Positions 9,064 to 18,778 of a stretch of 49,314 nt of DNA are shown one piece after another (within the stretch, counting starts at the first letter, position 1; each line of letters begins with the position of its first letter). The stretch is taken from assembly GCA_013001595.1 (NCBI GenBank), contig JABDMH010000125.1:1-49314 (forward strand), in the 5' to 3' direction. A program made the position numbers and the translations under genes. The notes beneath the pieces are model-generated. The model was given only the letters and a program-made list of their open reading frames with translations, had not been told where the DNA came from and ran no database searches. The DNA comes from Saprospiraceae bacterium (GTDB taxonomy: Bacteria > Bacteroidota > Bacteroidia > Chitinophagales > Saprospiraceae).

Positions 9064-10605
9064 ATGATGAAGTACAGTATAATCTGTCTATTGATCGGTC
9101 TAATTTGCTGCTGGGATTCAGGCATCCATGGTCAATCGCCTCCGTCGATTGATGTTTGGTATGGAGCTGTACAGCATTTTGGACACCTGGGACAGCCACA
9201 GCGCTGGGTCAATGTGCTGGGTAATATTCAGGGGCGTGACCAGGTCGATACAGCTACCTATTTATTAAACAAGGGGATTGCCCGGGGGCTTACACTTGGA
9301 GGAGATCTGCATCGCCTAGCTCAGACCGGTGATTTTAATATCGATCTCAGTTGGGATTCACTAAGGGTCGGTAACAATGAACTAACCATTTCACTACAGA
9401 CCAACAGGGGAGAGACAGTCACAAAAGAAGTGGTGTTGGTGGTCGAAAAGAATAACCGGTGGCCACTTCCATATGCCATTGATTTTTCTCAGGTTAATGA
9501 TTTACAAAATGTTGTCCAGGTAGTAGATGGCAAATGGGAACTCAATCGCAATGGAGTACGTACTAGAGAACCTTATTACGATCGAGTATTGACAATGGGT
9601 GATACGACTTGGAAGAACTATGAAACAACGATTTCCCTTACTGTGCATGGATGGACACCATCTGAGCCTGGTCCACCAACGTATAATGTGACCCATTTTG
9701 GTGTCGCCATGCGTTGGAGAGGTCACCATGCAGATGGACGACAACCTGGACGAAAATGGTATCCGCTTGGTGCTCAGGGTGAGTTCTTACTTAAGCCGGA
9801 TTTGGATAGCTGTAGGTGGCGTATTCTCTTCGATGGAGGTAGAAGTGGTAAACCTCGAAAGTTTTCATCGAAGAGAAATCGTTTGGTACTGGACCAACCG
9901 ATGCTCGTGAAGAGCCAGGTGGCTACCATGCCGGACGGCATGACCCGATATCGATATAAGCAGTGGTTGCAAGATCAGCCCGAGCCCCTGACATGGGATG
10001 TAGAGGGATTTGAAGAAAATGACTATTCATCCGGGGCACTGTGTCTTGTGCCACATAATTCCGACGTAACCATCCATTCGGTACGCGTCGAGCCCTTGAC
10101 CAAACCAAAGCCTACTTGGACTGCAAGACCTGGTCCCGGAGCAATACACTACAGTTCAGTCGTTGGCAATACACAAGGAGCCAGGGGAATCCAATTTGAA
10201 TTGGAAATTATTGAGCCTGGAGATCAATTGAAAGAAATTAGGTTGAATTTGGACCCGGAAAGCCGGTTGGTCAGAGGAATTAGGTTTACAGTTCAACGGG
10301 TAGGTGAGAATAAATACTTCTCTATTGGTTCTGAGGGTGGAAATTGGACAGTTCCATTTACAATAGCAAAGGGAGTGGAATTAACTGGGATAAGTGGAGC
10401 ATCGGGTTGGTATCTCGATGCCATCCAGTTTCATTTCTCGGATGGTAGGCACTCACCCATGTATGGAGGTGCAGGAGGAGATACTTTTTTTCAATTACAT
10501 TTGAGCGATCAAGTTGCTGAGCGTGGGCGGCTACGGGGATTTCATGGTACGATAGATGATGGAATGGTAGAAAGTCTGGGGATCATTTTTGATACAGCAC
10601 ACTGA
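9064..10605 (+). CDS. Secreted multidomain protein with C-terminal jacalin-like lectin
   Basis: 513 residues with an N-terminal signal peptide (starts at ATG 9064 or 9067). The first ~120 residues look like an Ig-like beta domain that mentions no catalytic motif. The middle (about 140-345) has the character of a concanavalin-type sandwich (MGDTTWKNYETTISLTVHGW; HFGVAMRWRGHH). The last ~155 residues are a jacalin-like lectin: GISGASGWYLDAIQF, YGGAGGD and GRLRGFHGTIDDGMVESLG follow the family pattern. The likely job is carbohydrate binding on the cell surface or in the periplasm for the glycan handled by this cluster. It ends 17 bases before the transketolase gene, so they may be co-transcribed. 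An enzymatic role for the middle part is not excluded. Confidence 0.75.
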   Translation: MMKYSIICLLIGLICCWDSGIHGQSPPSIDVWYGAVQHFGHLGQPQRWVNVLGNIQGRDQVDTATYLLNKGIARGLTLGGDLHRLAQTGDFNIDLSWDSLRVGNNELTISLQTNRGETVTKEVVLVVEKNNRWPLPYAIDFSQVNDLQNVVQVVDGKWELNRNGVRTREPYYDRVLTMGDTTWKNYETTISLTVHGWTPSEPGPPTYNVTHFGVAMRWRGHHADGRQPGRKWYPLGAQGEFLLKPDLDSCRWRILFDGGRSGKPRKFSSKRNRLVLDQPMLVKSQVATMPDGMTRYRYKQWLQDQPEPLTWDVEGFEENDYSSGALCLVPHNSDVTIHSVRVEPLTKPKPTWTARPGPGAIHYSSVVGNTQGARGIQFELEIIEPGDQLKEIRLNLDPESRLVRGIRFTVQRVGENKYFSIGSEGGNWTVPFTIAKGVELTGISGASGWYLDAIQFHFSDGRHSPMYGGAGGDTFFQLHLSDQVAERGRLRGFHGTIDDGMVESLGIIFDTAH

Positions 10606-10622
10606 CGTAAAAATATTGGAAT

Positions 10623-11441
10623 ATGTCAGGGGAAATTAATGAAGCATTTTTGCAAGAGAAGGCCCTAAAGGTCCGACGTTCGATCATCTCCATGGTGCAT
10701 CGAGCAAACTCTGGACACGTGGGTGGAAGTCTTGGTGCTACAGATATTTTGGTCGCTTTGTATTATCACTTGATGAATCATGATCCTAAAGATCCGGCAA
10801 TGGCAGATCGAGACCGGTTTATACTGTCTAAAGGCCACTGTACCCCGGTCATCTATGCAATTCTGGCAGATTGTGGCTACTTCCCCGAGGAGGATCTACT
10901 CACTTTCCGTCGACCTGGATCACATCTGCAAGGTCATCCATATCAGCCGAAAACTCCTGGAATCGAGGCTTCAACCGGCACACTCGGGCTAGGGATATCC
11001 ACTGGATTAGGAATGGCATTGGCAGCAAAGTTGAAAAACCAACCTCAGTACTACTACATCATGTGTGGTGATGGTGAAATCCAGGAAGGTCAAGCTTGGG
11101 AAGCAGCCATGTTTGCCAATAAGTATAAATTGAATAATGTCATTGGATTTGTAGATCGCAATTATTTACAAACGGATGGATTCTCGGAGGACATAATGCC
11201 ACTTGATCCATTGGCTCCGAAGTGGGAAAGTTTTGGTTGGCAAGTGTTCACCATCGATGGTCACAACTATGGTGAAATCATTGACACGGTAGAATCTGCC
11301 AAGAAGAGTGATCGACCGGTCATGATTATTGCCAATACCATCAAGGGGAAAGGAGTGACATTTATGGAAAATAAGGTGGAGTGGCATGGTACACCTCCCA
11401 ATAAGGACGAATACGATAGAGCCATGGCATTATTAACTTAA
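10623..11441 (+). CDS. Transketolase-like protein, N-terminal (TPP-binding) subunit
   Basis: 272 residues equal to the thiamine-diphosphate-binding half of transketolase. The TPP/Mg motif GDGEIQEGQAWEA starts at residue 149 and continues into KLNNVIGFVDRN. RANSGHVGGSLGATDI, SKGHCTP and KGKGVTFMEN are also typical. It works with the next gene as a split transketolase in the cytoplasm, moving a two-carbon ketol unit between sugars. Its place beside a dehydrogenase and an SDR, away from pentose-phosphate genes, argues for a dedicated catabolic enzyme and not the housekeeping transketolase. The exact sugar is unknown. Confidence 0.93.
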   Translation: MSGEINEAFLQEKALKVRRSIISMVHRANSGHVGGSLGATDILVALYYHLMNHDPKDPAMADRDRFILSKGHCTPVIYAILADCGYFPEEDLLTFRRPGSHLQGHPYQPKTPGIEASTGTLGLGISTGLGMALAAKLKNQPQYYYIMCGDGEIQEGQAWEAAMFANKYKLNNVIGFVDRNYLQTDGFSEDIMPLDPLAPKWESFGWQVFTIDGHNYGEIIDTVESAKKSDRPVMIIANTIKGKGVTFMENKVEWHGTPPNKDEYDRAMALLT

Positions 11442-11448
11442 GAAATTG

Positions 11449-12384
11449 ATGGAATTGGAATATAAGAAGACACGACAGGGCTATGTTGACGGCCTTAAAG
11501 AGTTGGCAGGAGAGTTACCGGACATGGTGGTTCTTGATGCAGATGTAGCCAAGGCCACACAAACTTTTGAATTTGAGGCCTTGCACCCAGACCGTTTTTT
11601 CAACTGTGGGGTGCAAGAACAAAACATGCTCTCTGTAGCTGCTGGATTATCTCTTGAAGGAATGATTCCTTTTGCATCCACCTTTGGTGTGTTTGCCACT
11701 TGTAGAGCGGGTGATCAGTTGCGCAATAGCATTGCCTACCCAAATCTGAATGTGAAGATCGGTGCCACTCACTGTGGCATCACTACTGGGGGTGACGGTG
11801 CTTCCCACCAGTCAAATGAAGACATTGCCATTGTCAGATCTTTTCCAAATATGACGATTTTAGTGCCTGGTGATTATGAAGAGGCTAAGCTAGCTACGAA
11901 AGCCGCTGCAAGGGCCGCGGGACCCTTCTATCTTCGGTTTGGTCGTGATGCATATCCAGTCATACCAGAGATCCATGGAGCCTTTGAGATTGGCAAGGCC
12001 AAAGTAATACGTATCGGAAAAGATATTGCCATCATCTCGACCGGTATTCTGGTGAGTGAAGCCATTCAGGCTGCTAATGACCTTGAGGCTCAAGGTATCT
12101 CTGTACACCTGATACATATGCCAACGGTCAAACCTATGGATAAAGAAGCCATCGTAGAGGCTGCACAAAGAACCAAAGGGATCGTTACCATCGAAGAACA
12201 TTCTGTGATCGGTGGGCTAGGAGAGGGAGTCGCCGGAATTGTAAGTCAAGAACATCCCACCAAGGTCCTTCGGATTGGGATGCAGGATGTGTTCGGCGAG
12301 TCGGGTCAAGCACAGGAGCTATTAGATAAATTTGGATTGCGCGCAAAGAATGTAATCGAGGCCGCAAAGAAGATACTGGGATAA
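11449..12384 (+). CDS. Transketolase-like protein, C-terminal (Pyr) subunit
   Basis: Pyrimidine-binding and C-terminal domains of a split transketolase, about 311 residues. The frame opens at TTG 11446, but ATG 11449 is the better start, 7 bases after the stop of the N-terminal subunit. Glu57 in NCGVQEQNM is the residue expected to activate the TPP aminopyrimidine ring. The segments ASTFGVFATCRAGDQLRNSI and HCGITTGGDGASHQSNEDIA are canonical, as is the C-terminal swivelling domain ending in FGESGQAQELLDKFGL. Adjacent order and matching length show it forms an alpha2beta2-type enzyme with the preceding product. Confidence 0.93.
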   Translation: MELEYKKTRQGYVDGLKELAGELPDMVVLDADVAKATQTFEFEALHPDRFFNCGVQEQNMLSVAAGLSLEGMIPFASTFGVFATCRAGDQLRNSIAYPNLNVKIGATHCGITTGGDGASHQSNEDIAIVRSFPNMTILVPGDYEEAKLATKAAARAAGPFYLRFGRDAYPVIPEIHGAFEIGKAKVIRIGKDIAIISTGILVSEAIQAANDLEAQGISVHLIHMPTVKPMDKEAIVEAAQRTKGIVTIEEHSVIGGLGEGVAGIVSQEHPTKVLRIGMQDVFGESGQAQELLDKFGLRAKNVIEAAKKILG

Positions 12385-13410
12385 ATGCAAGCACTAGTCA
12401 AGTATGAGCAAGGACCGGGCAATGTAAGGTTACAAGATATGCCTGAACCTGTCTGTCAGGATAATCAAGTGCTCTTGGAAGTAGACGCATGTGGCATTTG
12501 TGGTACAGACTTGCATGTATATCATGATACATTCAAGAATTATCCACCCGTTATTCTAGGTCATGAGTTTGTTGGAAAGGTGGTAGAGCTTGGTGCACAA
12601 ATCAAAAACATTAGTAAGGGGGATACTTTTTCGGTGTTAGGAGCGACAGCCATTACCTGCGGAAGTTGTTCTTATTGTGTGAAAGGAGAATTCATGTTCT
12701 GTAAAAATCGTCGAGGAATGGGACATGGGGTGCATGGTGCTTTTGCACCTTTAGCGGTGGCAAGACCTGATCAACTATACGCAGTGCCCGATAAAGTCTC
12801 CCTTAAAGAAGCTGCTCTGGTCGAACCACTCGCAGCAGCAGTCCATGCTGTAGTGGATGTGGCTAGATTTAAACTAGGAGATACAATATTGGTATCAGGA
12901 CCTGGCCCCATTGGCATTTTATGTGTCAAATTACTTTTACGCCAATCGCTCAAGGTGCTGGTGGCAGGCACTTCTCAAGACCAAATGCGACTTGACATGG
13001 CCAAACGTTTTGGTGCAGCCCGCGTCATTATGGTAGATCAGGAAGATCTTCAGCAGGTCATTGCTGAGGAGACCAATGGAGAAGGTGTAGATCTGGCTTT
13101 GGAGACGGCAGGTGCCGAGGCCTCTGTGGTGAGTTGCCTAGATGCCCTAAGGCCAATGGGACACTACGTGCAGGTCGGTCATTTTGGAAAATTCCTGCAC
13201 TTGCCTTGGGATCATGTAGCCTTCAAACAATTGCGTATTGATGGCTCTGTAGGGTATACCAGGGAAACATGGACACAAACCATGAAAATTATTGAACAGG
13301 GCTTTGTGGCAAGTGACATTGTCACGCACGAATTATCGTTGTCTGATTGGAAAGAGGGATTTGAACTCAATGAAAAGAAGGAGGCAGTGAAGGTGATACT
13401 GAGACCATGA
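12385..13410 (+). CDS. Zinc-dependent medium-chain alcohol/polyol dehydrogenase
   Basis: 341-residue MDR dehydrogenase that oxidises a sugar alcohol or reduces a keto sugar with NAD(P). Catalytic zinc ligands are Cys39 (CGICGTD) and His60-Glu61 (GHEF). The structural zinc site is Cys92, Cys95, Cys98 and Cys106. The Rossmann motif is GPGPIG. It resembles sorbitol and threonine dehydrogenases. The ATG follows the stop of the transketolase gene with no gap (TAAATG), so translation is coupled and the enzymes likely serve consecutive steps. The substrate is not deducible. Confidence 0.92.
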   Translation: MQALVKYEQGPGNVRLQDMPEPVCQDNQVLLEVDACGICGTDLHVYHDTFKNYPPVILGHEFVGKVVELGAQIKNISKGDTFSVLGATAITCGSCSYCVKGEFMFCKNRRGMGHGVHGAFAPLAVARPDQLYAVPDKVSLKEAALVEPLAAAVHAVVDVARFKLGDTILVSGPGPIGILCVKLLLRQSLKVLVAGTSQDQMRLDMAKRFGAARVIMVDQEDLQQVIAEETNGEGVDLALETAGAEASVVSCLDALRPMGHYVQVGHFGKFLHLPWDHVAFKQLRIDGSVGYTRETWTQTMKIIEQGFVASDIVTHELSLSDWKEGFELNEKKEAVKVILRP

Positions 13411-13443
13411 ATCAGCTATTTTAGGGGATAAAAAAGCAGCAAA

Positions 13444-14208
13444 GTGGATCGATTTAGGGGAAAGACTGCAATTGTGACTGGTGCCGGCACTGGCATTGGA
13501 CTTGACATTGCTGAGTCTTTACATCGAGAAGGGGCTAGTTTAGTTGTAAATGACATTGATGAGTCAACCCTCTATGCAATAAGTCAAAAACATCAGAGCG
13601 ATCGACTTGTGACAGTGGCGGCAGATGCGGCTTTGCCTGAGACAGGCTATCACCTAGTAGAGCAGGCCGTTCATTCTTTTGGGAGGTTGGATATAATTGT
13701 TGCCAACGCAGGGATCACTTCCTTTGGTAGTTTTCTAGACTACTCGCCATCCGAGTTTAGATCTGTGTTAGATTTGAATCTTCAGGGGTCCTTTTTTCTC
13801 ACACAAGCAGGGTGTAAGCAGATGGTGGAGCAAGGAGATGGGGGCAGGATTTTGCTTACTTCTTCGGTGATTGGCATTCAGGCTGCCCCACAATTGACCG
13901 CCTATGCCATGACTAAGGCCGCGTTGAGTATGATGGCGCGTAACTTGGTGGCTGAACTATCCCCACACAAAATCACGATCAACAGCATCGCACCCGGAGC
14001 CACACTCACACCACGCACCAGGCTTGAATCTGCTGACTATGAAGGAGAGTGGAGTCGCATTGTGCCTTTGGGCAGAGTGGCCTCCACTAAAGATATAGCC
14101 GATGGTGCGCTGTTCCTAGTCTCTGATGAGGCGCGACATATCTCTGGTCAGACTCTGGTGATCGATGGGGGATGGACTTGCGTCAGCCCCTTTCCAAATT
14201 CACAATGA
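13444..14208 (+). CDS. SDR-family oxidoreductase
   Basis: 254-residue classical short-chain dehydrogenase. Cofactor motif TGAGTGIG is at residues 12-19, NAG follows strand 4, the catalytic Ser is about residue 141 (LLTSSVIG), and Tyr154 and Lys158 form YAMTK. The C-terminal SGQTLVIDGGW is standard. GTG 13444 is the only sensible start because the Rossmann strand begins at once. An acidic residue after strand 2 (NDID) favours NAD(H). In uronate catabolism SDRs often reduce unsaturated-uronate-derived keto acids or act as 2-keto-3-deoxy sugar dehydrogenases. It lies 33 bases after the zinc dehydrogenase in the same run. Confidence 0.92.
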   Translation: MDRFRGKTAIVTGAGTGIGLDIAESLHREGASLVVNDIDESTLYAISQKHQSDRLVTVAADAALPETGYHLVEQAVHSFGRLDIIVANAGITSFGSFLDYSPSEFRSVLDLNLQGSFFLTQAGCKQMVEQGDGGRILLTSSVIGIQAAPQLTAYAMTKAALSMMARNLVAELSPHKITINSIAPGATLTPRTRLESADYEGEWSRIVPLGRVASTKDIADGALFLVSDEARHISGQTLVIDGGWTCVSPFPNSQ

Positions 14209-14286
14209 TGGCGCCGCCCTCACATAGAAATTGCAGTTTCCTACGTATATTCCGCTACATTGTTTTTTGACTAAAGATTTTTTACC

Positions 14287-16611
14287 ATGTTTCGAATCTA
14301 TCTATTTTTTTTGGCCATCTATCTTTATTTGCCTACATCTGCTCAAATCGTGCCGGTGAAGAGTTGGACGTACATACAGGTTGATGATCAAAAAGGAAAA
14401 TGGGGAGATATGGGAGAACCTAAGTGGTTGCGTTACTTCGGTCTTGATATGGCTGATGTAAATGGAGACGAATATCTAGACATCTTATCTGGCCGCTATA
14501 TCTATCACAATCCAGGTGGGGACATGACCGGCCAATGGAAGCGATCAGAATTTCCCCGAAATGGCGATGGCATTCTTTTCGTCGATGTGGATGGTGACGA
14601 ATACGCTGATGTCATTGCGCAAGCTTTACCTGAGGTGCTTTGGTTTGAAGCAAGGGATAAGGAAGGTAAGCAATGGAAGGTGCAAAAGATTGGAGAAATA
14701 CCTGCCACCAGTCATACCAACAGCCAAGGATTTGAAAAAGGCCAGTTGGTACAAGGTGGCAAAGAAGAATTCGTCATCGCTGGCAATGGTAATATTTATT
14801 TGTTCGAAGTTCCTGCCGATCCCAGTTCGCAAGATTGGGAGCCAGTGTTAGTTGCGGCCAATACTTCTGATGAAGGAATTGGATTGGGAGACATCGATGG
14901 GGATGGAGATTTGGATATTGCTGCGGGACGAAGGCCTGAAGGAGGTGATGAGCCGCTAATTGTGGTTTGGTTTGAAAATCCTGGACAAAAACAGGCGGCA
15001 TGGGCCGATGTGGAAGTTGGTAAGAGCAACCATCCTGTGGATCGCGTAGAAGTAGGTGATTTGAATGGAGATGGCAGGGCAGATATTGTCGTTGCTGAAG
15101 AGCGATATCCTGGATTGGAACCAGATGGTACATTGTTTTGGTATGAGCAGCCTGCTGCTGCTGATGCTAAGTGGAATCGGCACTCCGTGGTGACCCAATT
15201 CTCTATGAATAATTTAGATGTGGCTGATCTGGACATGGATGGAGATCTTGATCTGGTAACCAATATGCATAAAGGGCCAACCTTGGAGACCCAACTTTGG
15301 AAAAATGATGGTAAAGGTCACTTCACTAAGCAAACCATTGACTTTGGAAAAGAAAATCACCTAGGCACCCAATTGGCTGATTTAGATATGGATGGAGATC
15401 TTGATTTGGTGGGAGCAGGTTGGGACCATACAGAATTTATGCATGTATGGAGAAATGATTTTAAGGATGATCGCTTCACCTGGAAACATCTATCGACCAT
15501 TAGAGATGAATTGCCCGTCACCAATGGTGGTACGCAACAAACCGCATCTCTAATCGCTGATGTCAATGGCGATGGTGCCCATGATGTATTCATTACAGAC
15601 AGAACCACCAGTCCCTCTGTCGTGGGTATGATTTATTCCGAGGGTACATGGGTAAAGCATATTATTGATGCGGATTCCTTACGTATTGAAGCTGGGTCAG
15701 CAGCGCACGATATCGATCGTGATGGAGATTTAGACCTGGTCTTCGGTGGAGAAAGTAGGAGCAATGAAATCTGGTGGTGGGAGAATCCTTATCCAGATAT
15801 CAATCCCTCCAAACCCTGGGTTAGACGAACGATAAAGAAAAGTGGAAAAAATAAGCACCACGATCAGGGATTCATAGATTATGATGGAGATGGACAGAAA
15901 GAGTTGGTTTTTTGGAATCAACGGGCTGCCACGCTTTTTAGTGCAGAAATTCCAGCTAACCCAAAACAGACTGATGAATGGGACATTAAGCCGATTTATC
16001 AGTATCCCACCGATGGCGAAATGGAGCCCCGAAGCATCTATCCGGGTTTTCACACCACACATGAGCACGAGGGATTATTTGCATTAGACATGAATGAAGA
16101 TGGTACGGATGATATTGTGGGCGGAGGTAGATGGTTTGAATATAGTAATGGGGAATTTCTGGTCCATATCATTGATGCCAGTTACACCTTTACCCGTTCG
16201 GTAGCTGGTCAGTTGATTGAGGGTGGTCGCCCCGAAGTGGTGATGGTAGTTGGAGATGGCATGGGTCCGATGGTGCTCTATGAATGGCAGAAAGGCAATT
16301 GGGTGTCGACCGTATTGATTGACTCCGTGGATAACGGTCACACCTTGGAAATTGTTGATTTTAATGGGGACGGCCATTTGGATTTGTTTAATGCGGAAAT
16401 GCGCTTTGGGGAAGGCAATTCAGATGCAGAAGTGCGGATATTACTTGGAGATGGAAAGGGGCATTTTTCTAAACATGTTGTTGCTCGTGGAAATGGTGTG
16501 CATGAAGGTAAAATTGCTGACCTCGATGGGGATGGAGATTTAGATATTTTAGGGAAGCCCTACACCTGGCAGACACCACGCTGGGATGTCTGGATTAACA
16601 AAAGCAAATAA
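14287..16611 (+). CDS. Secreted FG-GAP/VCBS-repeat beta-propeller protein
   Basis: 774 residues with a signal peptide (MFRIYLFFLAIYLYLP). About twelve calcium-binding D-x-D/N-x-D-G-type loops recur along the whole length, for example DVNGDEYLDI, DIDGDGDLDIAAG, DLDMDGDLDLV (twice), DIDRDGDLDLVFGG and DLDGDGDLDILG near the end, which is the pattern of FG-GAP/VCBS repeats folding into one or two beta-propellers. No catalytic domain is evident. Such proteins are common beside Bacteroidota polysaccharide-degradation genes and are thought to bind glycans or act as surface scaffolds. A 78-base gap separates it from the SDR gene, so it may have its own promoter. Confidence 0.88.
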   Translation: MFRIYLFFLAIYLYLPTSAQIVPVKSWTYIQVDDQKGKWGDMGEPKWLRYFGLDMADVNGDEYLDILSGRYIYHNPGGDMTGQWKRSEFPRNGDGILFVDVDGDEYADVIAQALPEVLWFEARDKEGKQWKVQKIGEIPATSHTNSQGFEKGQLVQGGKEEFVIAGNGNIYLFEVPADPSSQDWEPVLVAANTSDEGIGLGDIDGDGDLDIAAGRRPEGGDEPLIVVWFENPGQKQAAWADVEVGKSNHPVDRVEVGDLNGDGRADIVVAEERYPGLEPDGTLFWYEQPAAADAKWNRHSVVTQFSMNNLDVADLDMDGDLDLVTNMHKGPTLETQLWKNDGKGHFTKQTIDFGKENHLGTQLADLDMDGDLDLVGAGWDHTEFMHVWRNDFKDDRFTWKHLSTIRDELPVTNGGTQQTASLIADVNGDGAHDVFITDRTTSPSVVGMIYSEGTWVKHIIDADSLRIEAGSAAHDIDRDGDLDLVFGGESRSNEIWWWENPYPDINPSKPWVRRTIKKSGKNKHHDQGFIDYDGDGQKELVFWNQRAATLFSAEIPANPKQTDEWDIKPIYQYPTDGEMEPRSIYPGFHTTHEHEGLFALDMNEDGTDDIVGGGRWFEYSNGEFLVHIIDASYTFTRSVAGQLIEGGRPEVVMVVGDGMGPMVLYEWQKGNWVSTVLIDSVDNGHTLEIVDFNGDGHLDLFNAEMRFGEGNSDAEVRILLGDGKGHFSKHVVARGNGVHEGKIADLDGDGDLDILGKPYTWQTPRWDVWINKSK

Positions 16612-16687
16612 GGCCTGGTATGAGTATTTAATCAGTCGATTCAAATTTTAATCAAGCATTATTTTATAAAGATATTTTGCAAGTCGA

Positions 16688-18778
16688 ATGAGACATCAAT
16701 TTTGGATTTTGCAATTATTATGTTTAATTGCAATTTTATCAGCCCCTGCCAAAACCAATTTTCTACAAGCCCAACCCCAACCTGGGGATGTTTATAGAGA
16801 ATATATATGGTTGCCTACCATGGTGCCAGAAACAGACAAATTCCTACGGGTAGGAGGTAAAATTGATTATAAAATATCTGACAAGCATATGCCCCCAGAA
16901 TTCCATGAGCATGGCTTTCTGTCGCTGGAGCCGTCTGTAGACTTAAATCAAGCCATTCGGGCCGAAGTCACATTGGAAATGGTACAATCGCATGAGGATA
17001 CAAAAGGGCTTACCGTTCGAATAAATAATTACGATCCCATTGCGGTACCTGATCTTCCATCTATACCAAGACCGCAATCGGCATATATGCTACACACTTT
17101 TCCTACGGTTGGCATTCCATTGAGCTACCTAAAGGCAGGAAATACAAATAGATTTCGTCTGGATGTAGATACGGCGCAGGCCTGGAACTGGCCCCAAAAT
17201 ATTTTCTACGCCGTCGTGTTCAGGGTGTATTATGAACCCGATAAATGGAGCCAACCTAACATTGAGATTGGCAGCATAAAGGATGGTCATCGGATTGAAG
17301 ATGAGGTGAAGCTAGATATTACTGCTGGCGACACAGAGAGAATAACAAAAGTGGATTATTTAGGGCTATATGCTGATTTTGATTGGGAAGGAAATGGCAT
17401 TTACCGGCAATGGCATGGACATACACATCGGGGAGAGTGGAGAAATCATATTGGCTCCAGCAGCACAGCTCCCTTTGAGTTTACTTGGTCTACGGAGTGG
17501 CTTCCAGATCAGATAAGACCTGTTGAGGTCTGCGCAAGGATATCCTTGGAAGATGGGTTGACCTATGTAACAGAATCGATCAAAAACCTACATCTTGATC
17601 GCTCGTATTCCGTTGAGCTTTGTAGGCCTTATCATCAGCCCGAGAATTGGGTAACTAGATCAGATACCTTCCAAGCACATTTTGCCGTACATGGCCCACT
17701 TGAAGCGGCAAAGGCTTATCAGGTAGCTTGGCGCAGCTGGAGCCCTTGCTATGGACGGGGTTTATTTATCAATGGTCAGAAGGTATGGTATCAAGAAGAT
17801 CCTTGCTATGGCTATGCCGAGCACCTCATTGAGGTATCTGACGTAAGTGGGTTGCAATTGGGTGAGAATACAATCGAGACGGGAATGACGCCCTTGATAG
17901 ATGGAAAGATGGTGCATGGTATGGAAGTGCAACATCCTGGTGTAATGGTCAAAGTGAAGTACCACAAGCCTATTGGGCAAGGAGTAAGTATTAGAGAAGG
18001 TGCTTATGAAAATCGACCTCATTTCATCATTACTACGCCGTCTGCTACTTATTACTATGATAAAGCTGGAGGTGGATTTTCCAGAATGATTGATTCAGAT
18101 GGCACAGACTGGATAGATTTTCGGATGCAGCCATGGGGTATGTATCCTGAAGCAGCTGCCTCTGCTTTTAGGGGCATACCCAATTTTGTCTATGGATCTG
18201 ATAATGGTGGTGCAGGTCATCCTGGCCATGATAAATGCGTTTCAAAAATCGAAGATGACCATGCGATTATCACTTCTTCTAAAAGTGGGGTTTGGCAATG
18301 GCGTTGGACATTTGCCAATGATCATGCAGAAGTAGAGATGTTGAAGACAGATCCATCACATGCCTATTGGTTTTTGTATGAGGGTGTACCAGCTGGAAGC
18401 TTCGATCCGACGCAACAGTATTTCGGCACAAATACGGGTGGACCGAGGAAAGATCAGTTGGATTTTTTCAAGGGCAATAAAGCTTTTGAAAATTGGCAAT
18501 GGGCATACTTTGGACATGAGGTTGTGGACCGGGTACTTTTTATTGCTCAGAAATCTGAGGATTCCCATTCTGACACTTTTGGTTATTTAGGAAATAGTGA
18601 GCATGGCATCACCTCTTTGGATGGAATGGTTGTTTTTGGTTTTGGTCGTGCAGATGGAGCAAAGCCATTGATGACAGGTCGCAATACTTTCTACCTGGCC
18701 TTCTTGGAACACACTGTAAAGAATTCACAGGCTCATTTGCTAATGGTTAAGCGGGCTCAGTCAATGATGAATAAGTAG
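16688..18778 (+). CDS. Large secreted protein of unknown family
   Basis: 696 residues with a signal peptide (hydrophobic run ending near residue 29). I do not recognise a named family. The N-terminal half reads as beta-sandwich with aromatic residues spaced as in carbohydrate-binding modules (VKVDYLGLYADFDW type, WHGHTHRGEWRNHIG). The C-terminal half contains YYYDKAGGGFSRMIDSDG and TDWIDF, then FRGIPNFVYG and GHPGHDKC, and reads like a galactose-mutarotase or lyase-type sandwich with conserved His and Asp. Position between the FG-GAP protein and the CE15 esterase suggests a role on the same glycan. It could be an enzyme of a yet unnamed CAZy family, but that is inference. Confidence 0.7.
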   Translation: MRHQFWILQLLCLIAILSAPAKTNFLQAQPQPGDVYREYIWLPTMVPETDKFLRVGGKIDYKISDKHMPPEFHEHGFLSLEPSVDLNQAIRAEVTLEMVQSHEDTKGLTVRINNYDPIAVPDLPSIPRPQSAYMLHTFPTVGIPLSYLKAGNTNRFRLDVDTAQAWNWPQNIFYAVVFRVYYEPDKWSQPNIEIGSIKDGHRIEDEVKLDITAGDTERITKVDYLGLYADFDWEGNGIYRQWHGHTHRGEWRNHIGSSSTAPFEFTWSTEWLPDQIRPVEVCARISLEDGLTYVTESIKNLHLDRSYSVELCRPYHQPENWVTRSDTFQAHFAVHGPLEAAKAYQVAWRSWSPCYGRGLFINGQKVWYQEDPCYGYAEHLIEVSDVSGLQLGENTIETGMTPLIDGKMVHGMEVQHPGVMVKVKYHKPIGQGVSIREGAYENRPHFIITTPSATYYYDKAGGGFSRMIDSDGTDWIDFRMQPWGMYPEAAASAFRGIPNFVYGSDNGGAGHPGHDKCVSKIEDDHAIITSSKSGVWQWRWTFANDHAEVEMLKTDPSHAYWFLYEGVPAGSFDPTQQYFGTNTGGPRKDQLDFFKGNKAFENWQWAYFGHEVVDRVLFIAQKSEDSHSDTFGYLGNSEHGITSLDGMVVFGFGRADGAKPLMTGRNTFYLAFLEHTVKNSQAHLLMVKRAQSMMNK

